Below the pieces are notes generated by a model. It was not told the DNA's origin. It ran no database searches and worked only from the letters and a program-made list of their open reading frames with translations. The position numbers and the translations under genes were made by a program. Source: Brevibacillus_H sp049846925 (GTDB lineage Bacteria > Bacillota > Bacilli > Brevibacillales > Brevibacillaceae). From it: a DNA stretch of 64,000 nucleotides. The stretch covers positions 62,001-126,000 of the forward strand of contig NZ_JBNCMT010000005.1 in NCBI RefSeq assembly GCF_049846925.1. The letters are read 5' to 3'. Each line of letters starts with the position of its first letter. Within the stretch, counting starts at the first letter, position 1. This document shows positions 23,737 through 33,019 of the stretch, one piece after another.

Positions 23737-25320
23737 TTATAACCCTACTCTACCCATTCCATTAATTACCTTATCCAACACTTCATCCATACTAGTCATC
23801 ACACGAGCGGCTGCACTAAACGCATGCTGGTATTTCACCATCTCAGCCATTTCTTCATCAATAGAAACCCCGGAAATCGATTGTCGTTGATTATCTACTT
23901 GACCAACCAATATTTCTGAGTTTTTCTCCATCCGCAATGCTTCCTGGCTATCTACCCCGAGATTTGCAATGGTGTAACGATAGTAATCATCCAAGGTTGT
24001 TGTAGCATCCAAATCTCCAGATCCCGTTCCAGCCAAAATTGTCTTGAACTTGATCGATGCAATGTCTCTAGCGTTACGTCCATCCCCCTCAAAAGAGGTC
24101 CCGGCCGAGCTTCCTACAGCTTCAACCTGTGCTGCAGCAATCGCATTCAAACTGCCGAGGATTGCCGGATTAATCGTAATCTTGCGTGCACCTGTTGGGT
24201 AGGTTTTGGTATTCGGGTCTTTGGCAGCAGCATCTGCATCAACAAAGAACGGCAAATCCTGAAGTGGTGCATTACTGTTTCCTTTTTTGTTTTGAATATC
24301 AAAAATATTCATACCTTTGCGGTGAATATCATTAATCTCTTTGGTAAGATTGATTGCCAACAAATCGAGACGCTTGAGGATATCCGGTACAGGTCCACTA
24401 TACGTAACAACTTGCTGCTCTGTTCCGTCTTCCCCAATTACCGTTTTGACTTCAGCATTTCCACGAGCCTCAAATGTACCTGCAAAGCTGCCTGTTTTCG
24501 GAATAAACTCTGTACCGCCAAGCTGAATTTCTACAAATCCCGTAACCTCGTTTTTGGTTGCTGTCATGGGAACAGAGGTATTCCCAAGGACCAAGTCTCT
24601 TCCTTCGATTCGAATATTGACCATTCCTTTGTCAGCTTGGGTCACTTGAATCTCAGACATCTTGGACAGCTTGTCAATCAGGAGATCACGCTGGTCATAA
24701 AGATCATTTGGCTGATATCCATGGGGAACAACGTCACCAATCTGTTTGTTAAGATTTGCAATCTGTTGGGCAATCGAGTTGATTTCAATTGCTTTTACTT
24801 GTACCACACTGTCGAGGTCGCGCTGTAATTCACTCAGTGATGTTGTAACAGAAGAAAATGTCTCAGCAACAGCGATCGCCCGTTGTCGAACTACAGCACG
24901 GGCAGACAAGCTCTCTGGTTCCTTTGCAAGGTCTTGCCACGATTTCCACAGCTCATCCATTACCTTTTGCAAACCAGTGTCAGATGGTTCGTTCATGATA
25001 ACCTCAATCTTTTCCAAACCATCCCGTCTTGCTTCCCAGTAACCAAAGTGTTTGTTCTCCGTGCGGAATTGCGTATCGAGGAAGCTTTCGCGAATGCGCT
25101 GCAATTGCGTCACTTCTACACCAGTACCAATTTGTCCAGGGGCTGTATCCATGTTCATTCCTGGAGCAGGAATACCTCTCGTCGCTTGCATATTCGCACG
25201 CTGTCTGGTATACCCTTCTGTATTCGCATTGGCAATGTTATGACTGGTTGTATTAAGTGCTGATTGTTGGGCAAATATCCCTCGTTTACTTACTTCTATA
25301 CCGTGAAAGGTTGAGCGCAT
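23737..25320 (-). CDS. flgK: FlgK hook-associated protein 1
   Basis: The 527-residue protein has the rod/hook N-terminal motif (GIFAQQSALNTTSHNIANANTEGYTRQ) and the FlgK C-terminus (SGVSIDEEMAEMVKYQHAFSAAARVM). FlgK is the first junction protein on the hook. Length and order (flgM-flgN-flgK-flgL) match Bacillus. Confidence 0.97.
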   Translation of the reverse strand: MRSTFHGIEVSKRGIFAQQSALNTTSHNIANANTEGYTRQRANMQATRGIPAPGMNMDTAPGQIGTGVEVTQLQRIRESFLDTQFRTENKHFGYWEARRDGLEKIEVIMNEPSDTGLQKVMDELWKSWQDLAKEPESLSARAVVRQRAIAVAETFSSVTTSLSELQRDLDSVVQVKAIEINSIAQQIANLNKQIGDVVPHGYQPNDLYDQRDLLIDKLSKMSEIQVTQADKGMVNIRIEGRDLVLGNTSVPMTATKNEVTGFVEIQLGGTEFIPKTGSFAGTFEARGNAEVKTVIGEDGTEQQVVTYSGPVPDILKRLDLLAINLTKEINDIHRKGMNIFDIQNKKGNSNAPLQDLPFFVDADAAAKDPNTKTYPTGARKITINPAILGSLNAIAAAQVEAVGSSAGTSFEGDGRNARDIASIKFKTILAGTGSGDLDATTTLDDYYRYTIANLGVDSQEALRMEKNSEILVGQVDNQRQSISGVSIDEEMAEMVKYQHAFSAAARVMTSMDEVLDKVINGMGRVGL

Positions 25321-25334
25321 TTTCTAGCTCCTCT

Positions 25335-25838
25335 CTACGCTTTTTTATTAATGAACGAACGATTGGGCTGATACATAGCTTGATTCCCAATTGGTTTTCT
25401 ATAAATAAAATCGTCTTCCGGGGTATCCGTAAAGAGATCTAGTGAATGATTGACAAAAGAAAGGGATTGCTCCAGCAACTGCTGATTCAGTTCATTGGCT
25501 TCACGCAGCTCTGAGACAATCCGTATTAATTCCTCTCGGTACTTGGTTAATCGTGATTTCTGATCAACATTGGTCAATGCCTTAGTCAGACCAAGAAGTG
25601 TATGCTCAGCTAATGGGAGCCCCTTTTCGGCAAAAATCTCATTAATTACCTGGATTCGGGAAGCTTCTGTCGTTGTTATGGCTTTAATCAGCTTCTGCTC
25701 TTGCTGAGTCATTTGAACAAGTGCATCCATATCACCTTTGATGAGGACGTCCTTTTTTTGAACTGCCAATGTATAGAGAGCCCGATTCAGATTAAGCAAG
25801 TTATCTAGTACATCATACAACGAATCGATTTGTGCCAT
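25335..25838 (-). CDS. flgN: FlgN export chaperone for FlgK and FlgL
   Basis: The 167-residue helical protein (LYDVLDNLLNLNRALYTLAVQKKDVLIKGD, MTQQEQKLIKAI) has the FlgN pattern and position directly before flgK. FlgN holds FlgK and FlgL for export. The start is uncertain: the ATG at 25838 is chosen, but a GTG three codons upstream (25847) is equally possible because the SD region GAGTGAGAG is weak. Confidence 0.9.
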   Translation of the reverse strand: MAQIDSLYDVLDNLLNLNRALYTLAVQKKDVLIKGDMDALVQMTQQEQKLIKAITTTEASRIQVINEIFAEKGLPLAEHTLLGLTKALTNVDQKSRLTKYREELIRIVSELREANELNQQLLEQSLSFVNHSLDLFTDTPEDDFIYRKPIGNQAMYQPNRSFINKKA

Positions 25839-25856
25839 ATCTCTCACTCGCTTCGA

Positions 25857-26135
25857 CTAAGGTTTCTTCCAGAAGGAAAGAAACTTCTCAGCAATTTTTT
25901 CACTCGAAACGTGATAAGTTCCTTGTTCAATTTGAGACTTAAGCTCACTCAATCTTGCTTTATCAACAGAGGAAGTATCCTTAACCTCGCCTTGTTTCAG
26001 CAGTTCCAATGCTTGATTGGAGATTTGAACTTCGTCTTTTCCAAAAGGTTTTTTGTCATTCTTCGTTGCGTATGCCTTGTTGGCTTTGTTATAGGCATTT
26101 ATCATACCCGTACGATTGGGTTCGTTGATTCTCAT
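25857..26135 (-). CDS. flgM: FlgM anti-sigma-D factor
   Basis: The 92-residue protein begins MRINEPNRTGMINAYNKANK and has the C-terminal helices (VQISNQALELLKQ, RLSELKSQIEQGTYHVSSEKIAEKFLSFW) that hold sigma-D. It is exported after hook completion to release the sigma factor. The ATG preceded by GAGGTGA is preferred to a GTG three codons earlier, which lies inside that SD. A terminator-like hairpin lies just upstream. Confidence 0.96.
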   Translation of the reverse strand: MRINEPNRTGMINAYNKANKAYATKNDKKPFGKDEVQISNQALELLKQGEVKDTSSVDKARLSELKSQIEQGTYHVSSEKIAEKFLSFWKKP

Positions 26136-26165
26136 ACTACTCACCTCGAAGTGAAGATAATAAAA

Positions 26166-26198
26166 TACCGATGACTACTCTTAGTAGTATCATCGGCA
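26166..26198 (-). terminator. Terminator between yvyF and flgM, overlapping a sigma-D-like element
   Basis: Long imperfect inverted repeat (arms 26166-26179 and 26183-26198) followed on the minus strand by ATTTTATTATC. The first arm on the minus strand contains GCCGATGA with TAAT 16 bases upstream, which resembles a sigma-D promoter, so flgM transcription could start within or just before this hairpin. Confidence 0.6.
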
Positions 26199-26281
26199 TT
26201 TTTGGAAAAAAAGATTAGATTTTTCTTTCGGCAAATTTATTACATGTCTTGTCGAATATAAAATATTGCTCGGATTCCGGC

Positions 26282-26704
26282 TTAATAGTCTCCCAGCTTT
26301 CTTTGGTATCCTATGCCTTTATGACGCTTGGCATCCTCTTCCAAACGCTTGTCCACATCAAGCTGTTGGGAAATTTCCCTCTTCAAACTTGCTGCACAGC
26401 TTTCACAAATCGCGCCCTGACGAATCAAAACCCCACAATTCTCACACGGATAGCCCATGTTCGGGTTCCCTTCAATCGAAATGCGGCCTTCTTTTACAAA
26501 CCGGGTAATTTGCTTGATGCTTACGCCCGTAGCCTCACTTACCTGATGGATAGTCGATCCGCGATTCTCACGCTTACGCAGAAATTTGGAGCAAAGATCA
26601 TATTCTTTTTCAACCTCTAGATGGCATTTCGGACAGACGTCACGAGTTGCTTTTAGAAACAACACATCACAACGTGCGCAATTAGACAATTGACCTAAGG
26701 CCAT
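26282..26704 (-). CDS. yvyF: YvyF family flagellar operon protein
   Basis: The 140-residue protein has an N-terminal CxxC pair (NCARCDVLF, CPKCH), a helical region containing a helix-turn-helix-like segment (IHQVSEATGVSIKQITRFVKEGRI) and a second zinc-ribbon-like set (CENCGVLIRQGAICESC). This is the pattern of the yvyF/TIGR03826 proteins found between comF and flgM. Function is not settled; the HTH suggests a DNA-binding or regulatory role. The ATG with AAAGGAG 9 bases upstream is chosen over a GTG nine codons earlier. Confidence 0.9.
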   Translation of the reverse strand: MALGQLSNCARCDVLFLKATRDVCPKCHLEVEKEYDLCSKFLRKRENRGSTIHQVSEATGVSIKQITRFVKEGRISIEGNPNMGYPCENCGVLIRQGAICESCAASLKREISQQLDVDKRLEEDAKRHKGIGYQRKLGDY

Positions 26705-26803
26705 GAAAACACACTCCTTTTGCACGCACATAGATTACTACTATTCATAATAACTCAACCTGATTCGATTGCATATGACAAAAACTTCAACTTTCAATCT
26801 CTT

Positions 26804-27616
26804 TTATCTGCACACTGTCAAGCCTACAATCTGTGAGAAGGCGAATGTCGGGATCGCTTGTATTGCTTCAGCGCAAGATTGCATCGTAGATCCTGTTGTA
26901 TATATATCGTCTATCAACAAGATTGGCTTCATAGTTCTTTGGATTCGATTTTCTGGATCACGGTACGCAGAGAAGGTATTCTTCATACTGCGCAAGCGTG
27001 CTTGTTTATTTGATTGATGACTCTGTTTTTCTGTCTCCTTGCTTCGGATCAGTAGAGGTATAACCGGAATATTGGTGTATTGACTAAAATGCTTGGCAAT
27101 GAGTTCTACCTGGTTGAACCCTCTCTCCTCTTCCCGATTCTGATGGAGAGGAACGTATGTAACTAACTGAAACGACATCGAACTCACGTATCGATAATAA
27201 CAAGCCAAAAGCAAGACAGCAAAAATAGTAGCAAGCCGTTCCTCTCCCCGATATTTGTAAATAGCCATAGTCTCCTTGGCCCACGAGTTATAGCGAATCA
27301 CACTTCTGTTACATTGAAGGAGTTTGTTTTTATTATCCAAACAGTCACTGCAAAGAAGCTTGTATATGGTGGCTTTAATGATTGGTTCTCGATGAATCGG
27401 GTTATCCATCCTCTTGCCGCAGTACTCACAGATGTCATTCTCTATAAAGGGAATCTCCAAAAGGCAACTCGCACATAGAGGTAGTGCACGAATACTTCTA
27501 AAGATTTTGGGATAAAATTTCGAATCAACCAGTCGCAGGACAAGTTGGCGAATCACGACATCTCGTTCTCTTGCAGCTACGTAACGCTTGCAAATCAAGC
27601 AATCGTCATATTCCAC
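26804..27616 (-). CDS. comFC: ComFC competence phosphoribosyltransferase-like protein
   Basis: The 270-residue protein has cysteine pairs of a zinc site (CLIC; CASC; CEYCGKRM; CSDC) and a C-terminal phosphoribosyltransferase fold with the PRPP loop ILLIDDIYTTGSTMQSC. ComFC is required for DNA uptake in natural transformation and interacts with ComFA. It starts with GTG 11 bases inside the end of comFA, so no comFB lies between them, unlike B. subtilis. It is about 30 residues longer than usual at the N-terminus. Confidence 0.93.
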   Translation of the reverse strand: MEYDDCLICKRYVAARERDVVIRQLVLRLVDSKFYPKIFRSIRALPLCASCLLEIPFIENDICEYCGKRMDNPIHREPIIKATIYKLLCSDCLDNKNKLLQCNRSVIRYNSWAKETMAIYKYRGEERLATIFAVLLLACYYRYVSSMSFQLVTYVPLHQNREEERGFNQVELIAKHFSQYTNIPVIPLLIRSKETEKQSHQSNKQARLRSMKNTFSAYRDPENRIQRTMKPILLIDDIYTTGSTMQSCAEAIQAIPTFAFSQIVGLTVCR

Positions 27617-29438
27617 AAGTTTCTCTCACTTTCACTTTTAACTCTTGACCTAATTTATTCATCTGCTTTATTTGGCTGATCGCCGATTTCGGCTGCTTGG
27701 AGCGTGATGTCACCACAAACAGTACCTTCCCATCCGGAGAATCTGCCGACCGACCAACTCTGCCTGCTATTTGTACAAGTGATGCTTCATCGAAAATTTC
27801 GCAATCCGCTCCCAGAATCACTACATCACTTCTTGGAATCGTAACCCCTCTCTCCAGAATCGTGGTAGTAACCAGCAGACGAAGTAGGTTTTGACGAAAC
27901 AGAAGTACCTTTTCATCCCTTGCTTTATCGCTGGAATATACCCCTTCCAACTTCTCACCATACTCCGGCAAGTATTTTCGTAAATAGGACAAGACAGGAT
28001 CGACGTCAGCAATGCGTGGCACAAATACAAATACCCGACGCTCCCGGTCTAAAGAGTCCTTGACTGATTCCAGCAACGATTTCATTGGCAAGCTTCTGGC
28101 TATCTTTTGTTCCCATTTCGGCATAAGCAGCCAGTCAGGTACAGGAATCGGATATCCGTGAAATCGGGATGGAATCAGTGAATGGGTATCTGAATAATAA
28201 GCAAAGGTATCTTGTCCAACCAATCGTAGTCGCAAATAATCACGCGGTGTAGCAGAGAGATAAAGAATCTTTCCGTCTATTGCCTTTGCACGCTCAACTG
28301 CACGATACAGCATCGGGTTATTGTGATAAGGAAATGCATCGACTTCATCTAAAATAACCAACTCAAATGCTTGATACATACGTAAAACTTGATGTGTGGT
28401 CGAGATGATCAATTGACCTTCCTCCCACTTCTCTTCACTTGACCCGTGTACAGAACAAATTGCTACACTAGGAAATGCTTTTTTCAGCCTGGGCGTCAAC
28501 TCAAGGACAACATCCTTGCGGGGAGTAGCTAGTAAAACCCTGCCACCCCTCGAAAGAACTTCATTGATAACCGGAAAGACTAGCTCAGTTTTCCCTGCTC
28601 CGCAAACAGCCCAGATAAGAAATTCTGAAGTTATTTTGTCCCTGACAAACGCAACGGCCCTCCTTGCAGCTTCCTCCTGTAATGGAGAGAACGTCCCCTT
28701 CCATTGGAGAAGCGGTGACACAGGCAAGGGAGTCACTATCTTATCCTTTGGCATACAAATATACGGCGTACAGCATGTGCTACGCCCCATCTCCAAGCAA
28801 CGAGAGCAATACCTGCCTGCAACCCCACAGCCACGGCAGCATGAAGATACCTGTATAGCTTCATCCGCTGCTCCACACCGCTGACACATAAAGATCAGAT
28901 GATGCTTGATCCAGCCTTTCTTTACTTGCAGCGTGATCCCTGGCTGCCAATTGGCCCGTCCCATTAATACAAGCCAATGGATACTCCAAACAAGATTGAT
29001 TCGTGAGACTTTGCTGATATATTCAATCTCTTCAAGCAAGAGAGCCCTGCCTGCCATGTGTTTGATCAGATCATTGGCACATCTTTCTGTTTCGATTAGC
29101 GATATTGGTTCAGAAGTTTTAGTGAGTTCAGGAGATGAGATCAGTGGAAAAAAAGTAAATGGGGCATAATGCTGAATTTCTTGCATGGTCTTTTGAATGC
29201 TTGTACGGATTTTCAGCAAAATCGCATCTGAAAGGACTTGCGGAGACCGGTCTACCAAGAGTTGATTGACGACATTCCTCAACAAAAAAATCAGTGACAA
29301 CGAACTGCTTTTGCCCAGCAGGTGCAGTTGGTTACCATCCTGCTGTTTCCAATACATTTTATCTAGTGCAAAGCATGGAGTTATCATCGATTTGGCGCCT
29401 GATCTCGATTCCTTGATATACAACAAGTACTCCCTCAT
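27606..29438 (-). CDS. comFA: ComFA competence DNA helicase-like ATPase
   Basis: The 610-residue protein has a four-cysteine zinc finger region (CQRCGAAD; CCRGCG; CSRCLE), a Walker A site (WAVCGAGKTELVFP), a DEVD box (LDEVDAF) in the place of DEAD, an SAT motif (LYLSATPRDYL) and a C-terminal helicase domain (TTTILERGVTIPRSDVV, QIAGRVGRS). ComFA powers entry of single-stranded DNA during transformation. The start at 29438 (MREYLLYI) is preferred because a longer frame only adds a hydrophobic non-family segment. The N-terminal ~180 residues before the zinc finger are variable in the family. Confidence 0.94.
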   Translation of the reverse strand: MREYLLYIKESRSGAKSMITPCFALDKMYWKQQDGNQLHLLGKSSSLSLIFLLRNVVNQLLVDRSPQVLSDAILLKIRTSIQKTMQEIQHYAPFTFFPLISSPELTKTSEPISLIETERCANDLIKHMAGRALLLEEIEYISKVSRINLVWSIHWLVLMGRANWQPGITLQVKKGWIKHHLIFMCQRCGAADEAIQVSSCCRGCGVAGRYCSRCLEMGRSTCCTPYICMPKDKIVTPLPVSPLLQWKGTFSPLQEEAARRAVAFVRDKITSEFLIWAVCGAGKTELVFPVINEVLSRGGRVLLATPRKDVVLELTPRLKKAFPSVAICSVHGSSEEKWEEGQLIISTTHQVLRMYQAFELVILDEVDAFPYHNNPMLYRAVERAKAIDGKILYLSATPRDYLRLRLVGQDTFAYYSDTHSLIPSRFHGYPIPVPDWLLMPKWEQKIARSLPMKSLLESVKDSLDRERRVFVFVPRIADVDPVLSYLRKYLPEYGEKLEGVYSSDKARDEKVLLFRQNLLRLLVTTTILERGVTIPRSDVVILGADCEIFDEASLVQIAGRVGRSADSPDGKVLFVVTSRSKQPKSAISQIKQMNKLGQELKVKVRETCGI

Positions 29439-29549
29439 CTGAACCACCCCGCAAATAACTGATAAGACCAGTGTGGGTAAAGACAAAGGCAACTGCAAGA
29501 AAACCCGCAAAAACAAACAGGAGAGCCACAAAGTGCGCTCCCCTACGTT

Positions 29550-29903
29550 CTACGTCTTTTTTAAATCAATCAAAATTGTTTTTCTATGCAACGCATTGTC
29601 AGCAGATTCTAACAGATACTCATTCTGTCGAGATAACACTTGTGCTACCTGAGATGTGTCGTCAGTAGAACCATAATCAACAAAAGAAATACGTATAGGC
29701 TTACCCTCTAACGTGGAATGTAGAAGTAACCGCCTGATGATTCCTTCCAGCACGTTGGCAGAGTTATAAAGGTGAAGTTGATAATGCGTGAAGCCCTCTT
29801 GCGTTGGCAGGATCGGTGTCCATCGTAACTTGTTTAAACATACAACCATGAGGGAGGCAAACCCATACGCCGTGAGCAAGAGCGTCATTACATCAACAAT
29901 CAT
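29550..29903 (-). CDS. Small membrane protein of unknown function
   Basis: I do not recognise this 117-residue protein. It has one N-terminal membrane helix (about 5-25, MTLLLTAYGFASLMVVCL) and a soluble part of about 90 residues, with ISFVDYGSTDDTSQVAQVL in the middle; FVDYGSTDDTS recalls the start of a family 2 glycosyltransferase but is too short to be one. SD GGAGGGG lies 6 bases before the chosen ATG. It is between degU and comFA on the same strand. Confidence 0.75.
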   Translation of the reverse strand: MIVDVMTLLLTAYGFASLMVVCLNKLRWTPILPTQEGFTHYQLHLYNSANVLEGIIRRLLLHSTLEGKPIRISFVDYGSTDDTSQVAQVLSRQNEYLLESADNALHRKTILIDLKKT

Positions 29904-29962
29904 GGTCATCCCCTCCTATTACAAGGGTATGCCAGACAGCTTGGTTAGGTACTCATAAATAC

Positions 29963-30670
29963 TTAGAGCTTTACCCAACCATTTTTGATTGAGATCACAA
30001 CAGCTTGTGTACGATCCTGAACATCAAGCTTTTGCAGGATGCTGCTTACGTGGTTTTTAACGGTTTTCTCACTGATGTAGAGAAAATCACCAATCATCCG
30101 GTTGCTTTTTCCTTCTGCCATCAATTGAAGTACTTCTCGTTCACGTCTGGTTAGCGACTCAATGATCGCTGAATTCATCATCGAAGAGTTCTCTATAGAG
30201 ACTGGTCTTTCCATCAACTCTTCTTGTTCACTTAAACGTCTGAATTCATCGATGAGTTTGCCAGTAACCTTTGGATGGATGTAAGCCCCACCACGTGCAA
30301 CAACACGAACAGCCTCAACAAGATCAGCGGTTTCCATTTCCTTGAGAAGGTATCCAGAGGCTCCACTGCGCAATGTGCGATAAACATATCCCTCGTCGTC
30401 ATGAATGGAGAGAATGATCACTCGTGTTTTGGGGCTCACAGCGATTACTTCTTCTGCTGCAGTTGCGCCGTTTACATTCGGCATGTTAATGTCCATCAAA
30501 ACGATATCAGGAGCCAGTTCTTCAGCCAGACGGGGAGCATCTTCTCCATCTGCTCCTTCTCCTACTACAGTCAAACCTTCTTCCATTTCGAGGATACGTT
30601 TTACGCCCTCACGAAACAATTGATGGTCATCCACCAATACAATTGAGATTTCTTCTTTCTTTTTCCCCAT
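29963..30670 (-). CDS. degU: DegU response regulator
   Basis: The 235-residue protein has a receiver domain (VDDHQLFREG; phospho-acceptor Asp in VLMDINMPNVNG; Lys in LLKEME) and a LuxR-type HTH (LTRREREVLQLMAEGKSNRMIGDFLYISEKTVKNHVSSIL). DegU controls secreted enzymes, motility and competence; unphosphorylated DegU and DegU-P act on different sets of genes. It follows degS, the conserved pair, and precedes the com/flagellar block as in Bacillus. Confidence 0.96.
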   Translation of the reverse strand: MGKKKEEISIVLVDDHQLFREGVKRILEMEEGLTVVGEGADGEDAPRLAEELAPDIVLMDINMPNVNGATAAEEVIAVSPKTRVIILSIHDDEGYVYRTLRSGASGYLLKEMETADLVEAVRVVARGGAYIHPKVTGKLIDEFRRLSEQEELMERPVSIENSSMMNSAIIESLTRREREVLQLMAEGKSNRMIGDFLYISEKTVKNHVSSILQKLDVQDRTQAVVISIKNGWVKL

Positions 30671-30716
30671 GAATCTCTTCCTCCTAGGACGGTTTTTTCT
30701 CCCTATTTTTCATCCA

Positions 30717-31859
30717 CTAATTTTTCAACGGAATCTGAAACACGATTTTGGTTCCTTGATTCGGTGCAGCAACTATCTCCATTTTTCCCTGAAGAAGCTG
30801 CGTGCGCTCCTTCATTCCCATAATACCAAATGATTGTCCTCGTCTTTTCAGTTCTTCCATTTCAAAGCCTATTCCATCGTCTTTTACTACCAAATATATC
30901 ATATGTGATTGGAATTCCACTTTCACCTGAACAGATCTAGCTTGTGCATGTTTGGCTACATTGTTTAAGCATTCCTGAACAAGTCGGAACAATGCAGCTT
31001 TATAAGAACTTTCCAACGGCATTTCCTTACCGAAAATAACCAGATCTACATTTATCTTCGTTCGGTCTTCAAATGTTTGAATATATTTCTGTAATGTTGG
31101 TACCAAGCCTAAATCATCCAAAGCCATTGGTCGTAAATCAAAGATGATTCGACGTACATCAGCTAAACTGATCCGAACCATGTCTTTCAACTCATTTAAC
31201 TCCATCATCGCGGCTGTCATGTTGTTATTGCCAAGCATCTTCTCAACGATCTCCGTACGCAACACGACATTAGCCATAGACTGTGCCGGTCCATCATGAA
31301 TCTCTCGAGAGACACGCTTGCGCTCTTCTTCTTGTGCTTGGATAATCCGAATGCCCATTAGCTGATGCTGCTTGGCAGTCTCTAGCGCATGTTCGATCTG
31401 GCTTAAGTCTCCAGAAAGATATCCCATCACCACTCCCATTTGGGTGATCAAACCCTCTGCTTTCATTACAGTCTCGTCGATATTACGCAATCGCCTCTCC
31501 AAATCATCACGACGTCGTCGCAAGTAGGTTTCTTTTTCTCTTGCTAACGATAGATCGATTTGCGTTTGATTCGCTTCTTCATAGGCTAAACGAATATCAT
31601 CTTCCGAAAAGGTTTTGAAGTTGCGACTGACTTGTGCCAACCGATTTCTCATCTGACGGTATTTTACTTCTAATGAATCTACCAAATCAATTACTGAATT
31701 AATTGATTTGCGTGTTTCCTCAATTTCATTCTGAAGAGTCTTTTTCTCCAGCCGAGCACTCTCTGCAATCTCAAAGATCTGCTCTTTGCTCATTTCAACT
31801 GCTAGAATGGTCTTGGTGATTACACCATCTAACAAGCTTACATCAAATTCAGTCTCCAT
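30717..31859 (-). CDS. degS: DegS sensor histidine kinase
   Basis: The 380-residue cytoplasmic kinase has a long N-terminal coiled coil (about 20-170), a HisKA_3 box with the phospho-acceptor His in RVSREIHDGPAQSMANVVL, and a HATPase domain (QECLNNVAKHAQA, DDGIGFEME, GQSFGIMGMKERTQLL). There is no membrane segment, as in DegS. The ATG at 31859 has GAGAGGA 6 bases upstream; an ATG five codons earlier overlaps the stop of the preceding deacetylase gene. Confidence 0.95.
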   Translation of the reverse strand: METEFDVSLLDGVITKTILAVEMSKEQIFEIAESARLEKKTLQNEIEETRKSINSVIDLVDSLEVKYRQMRNRLAQVSRNFKTFSEDDIRLAYEEANQTQIDLSLAREKETYLRRRRDDLERRLRNIDETVMKAEGLITQMGVVMGYLSGDLSQIEHALETAKQHQLMGIRIIQAQEEERKRVSREIHDGPAQSMANVVLRTEIVEKMLGNNNMTAAMMELNELKDMVRISLADVRRIIFDLRPMALDDLGLVPTLQKYIQTFEDRTKINVDLVIFGKEMPLESSYKAALFRLVQECLNNVAKHAQARSVQVKVEFQSHMIYLVVKDDGIGFEMEELKRRGQSFGIMGMKERTQLLQGKMEIVAAPNQGTKIVFQIPLKN

Positions 31860-31870
31860 AAAAGTTCCTC

Positions 31871-32878
31871 TCATTGTTTTAATTTGGCATCCATAAACAG
31901 TTGGCGTAATTTGGTGACGTCTTTCAACTCTGAACCAACACCAAATCGCGGAATATCTAAAGAGCTAACCCCGGGCTTTACAATAGCAGGACGAGAATTA
32001 AAGATATAATCGTACCCTGCTTCCTTGGCGGTCTCGATTACCTGTTGATTTTGGTAGCCATGTGGCAATGAGATAACATCTATTGGTTTTTTGATCAAAT
32101 CAGCAAGCGCAACTCGTGACATGGTAAAATCAACAAACAGCCGATTTCGGTACTCCTGATCCTCTTCAATCCGTCGGAGATCTTCAAGGAATACAGGTGC
32201 GGTCTTTGATTCCAGGTCCAACGCTCCCCACTCTTCCTTCTCCGCTTGATCATGCAGGCTGTAGGTATGGGAAGCAATATCCACCAAACCAGATGACTGC
32301 ATTTCGCTAATCTGTTCAACGGTGAGCGGTGTGGTCATATTTTCCCGTTTTCGTTCTAACGTATCACGTAACCTTCCTGCAATAACAAAGTTAACAGATG
32401 GAAAATTGTACTTCTTCATCACAGGATAGGCTTCCGTATAATAACTTTCATAACCATCATCAAATGTGAGTAAAACAGCATTGTTGGTAGGTAATACACC
32501 CGTATCTACAAACCGCAAAAATTCCGCTAACGTTATAGGATGAATATCATTCTCATGTAAAAATTTCATATGCTCTGCAAACAGTTGCGGGGAAATGGAA
32601 AAACGTTTATCTGTCTTGTCAGATATGTGATGGTACATCAGTACAAGAACTTGGTCCTTATACCACTCTTGCTTTGTTACTACCTCTTCAACAGATATGT
32701 CAGTATCAATTGATTCTGAACTACTATTGCTTTGTATCATAGACGTTGGTGGAGGGGTATTTTGTTGCAGAGGCTGTAATTTTTTTTGCGCTTCTGGCTC
32801 ACGCATGAGCAAGCCACCTAGAACAACACCCACGAAGACAACGCTGAATGCGATCAAGATTTGCTGCCAATTCTTCAT
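31871..32878 (-). CDS. Membrane-anchored polysaccharide deacetylase
   Basis: The 335-residue protein has an N-terminal signal anchor (ILIAFSVVFVGVVLGGLLM), a Pro/Ser/Gln-rich linker (about 30-65) and a NodB-type deacetylase domain with VLMYHHIS, the metal/catalytic LTFDDGYESYY and the His pair in SHTYSLHD. It probably acts on an N-acetylglucosamine polymer outside the membrane: peptidoglycan or a PgaB-like exopolysaccharide. Substrate not determinable. The ATG behind GGGGG is chosen; a longer frame adds 13 residues. It is upstream of degS and its stop lies 11 bases before the chosen degS ATG, so the three may be co-transcribed. Confidence 0.9.
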   Translation of the reverse strand: MKNWQQILIAFSVVFVGVVLGGLLMREPEAQKKLQPLQQNTPPPTSMIQSNSSSESIDTDISVEEVVTKQEWYKDQVLVLMYHHISDKTDKRFSISPQLFAEHMKFLHENDIHPITLAEFLRFVDTGVLPTNNAVLLTFDDGYESYYTEAYPVMKKYNFPSVNFVIAGRLRDTLERKRENMTTPLTVEQISEMQSSGLVDIASHTYSLHDQAEKEEWGALDLESKTAPVFLEDLRRIEEDQEYRNRLFVDFTMSRVALADLIKKPIDVISLPHGYQNQQVIETAKEAGYDYIFNSRPAIVKPGVSSLDIPRFGVGSELKDVTKLRQLFMDAKLKQ

Positions 32879-32975
32879 GAACAAACCCCCATTATACTCC
32901 CTTAATCTTTTCGACAAAGACAGTTAATCTCCTTTATGTATTACCCACCAGTACTACCACCTTTGCCCAATCAAA

Positions 32976-33007
32976 ATAAAAACGCCCAACCACGAAGGCT
33001 AGGCGTC
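32976..33007 (-). terminator. Terminator of metK
   Basis: A 10-bp stem (32983-32992 / 32998-33007, with G-U pairs in the RNA) and 5-base loop is followed on the minus strand by TTTTTATTTTG, immediately after metK. Confidence 0.88.
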
Positions 33008-33019
33008 TGTAATCAATTC

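Noticed and set aside
24292..24828. Plus-strand frame of 178 codons opposite flgK
   Set aside because: It lies wholly inside flgK, has unusual composition and no SD.
29550..29903. Family 2 glycosyltransferase
   Set aside because: The FVDYGSTDDTS motif resembles one, but the protein is too short and lacks the remaining catalytic motifs.
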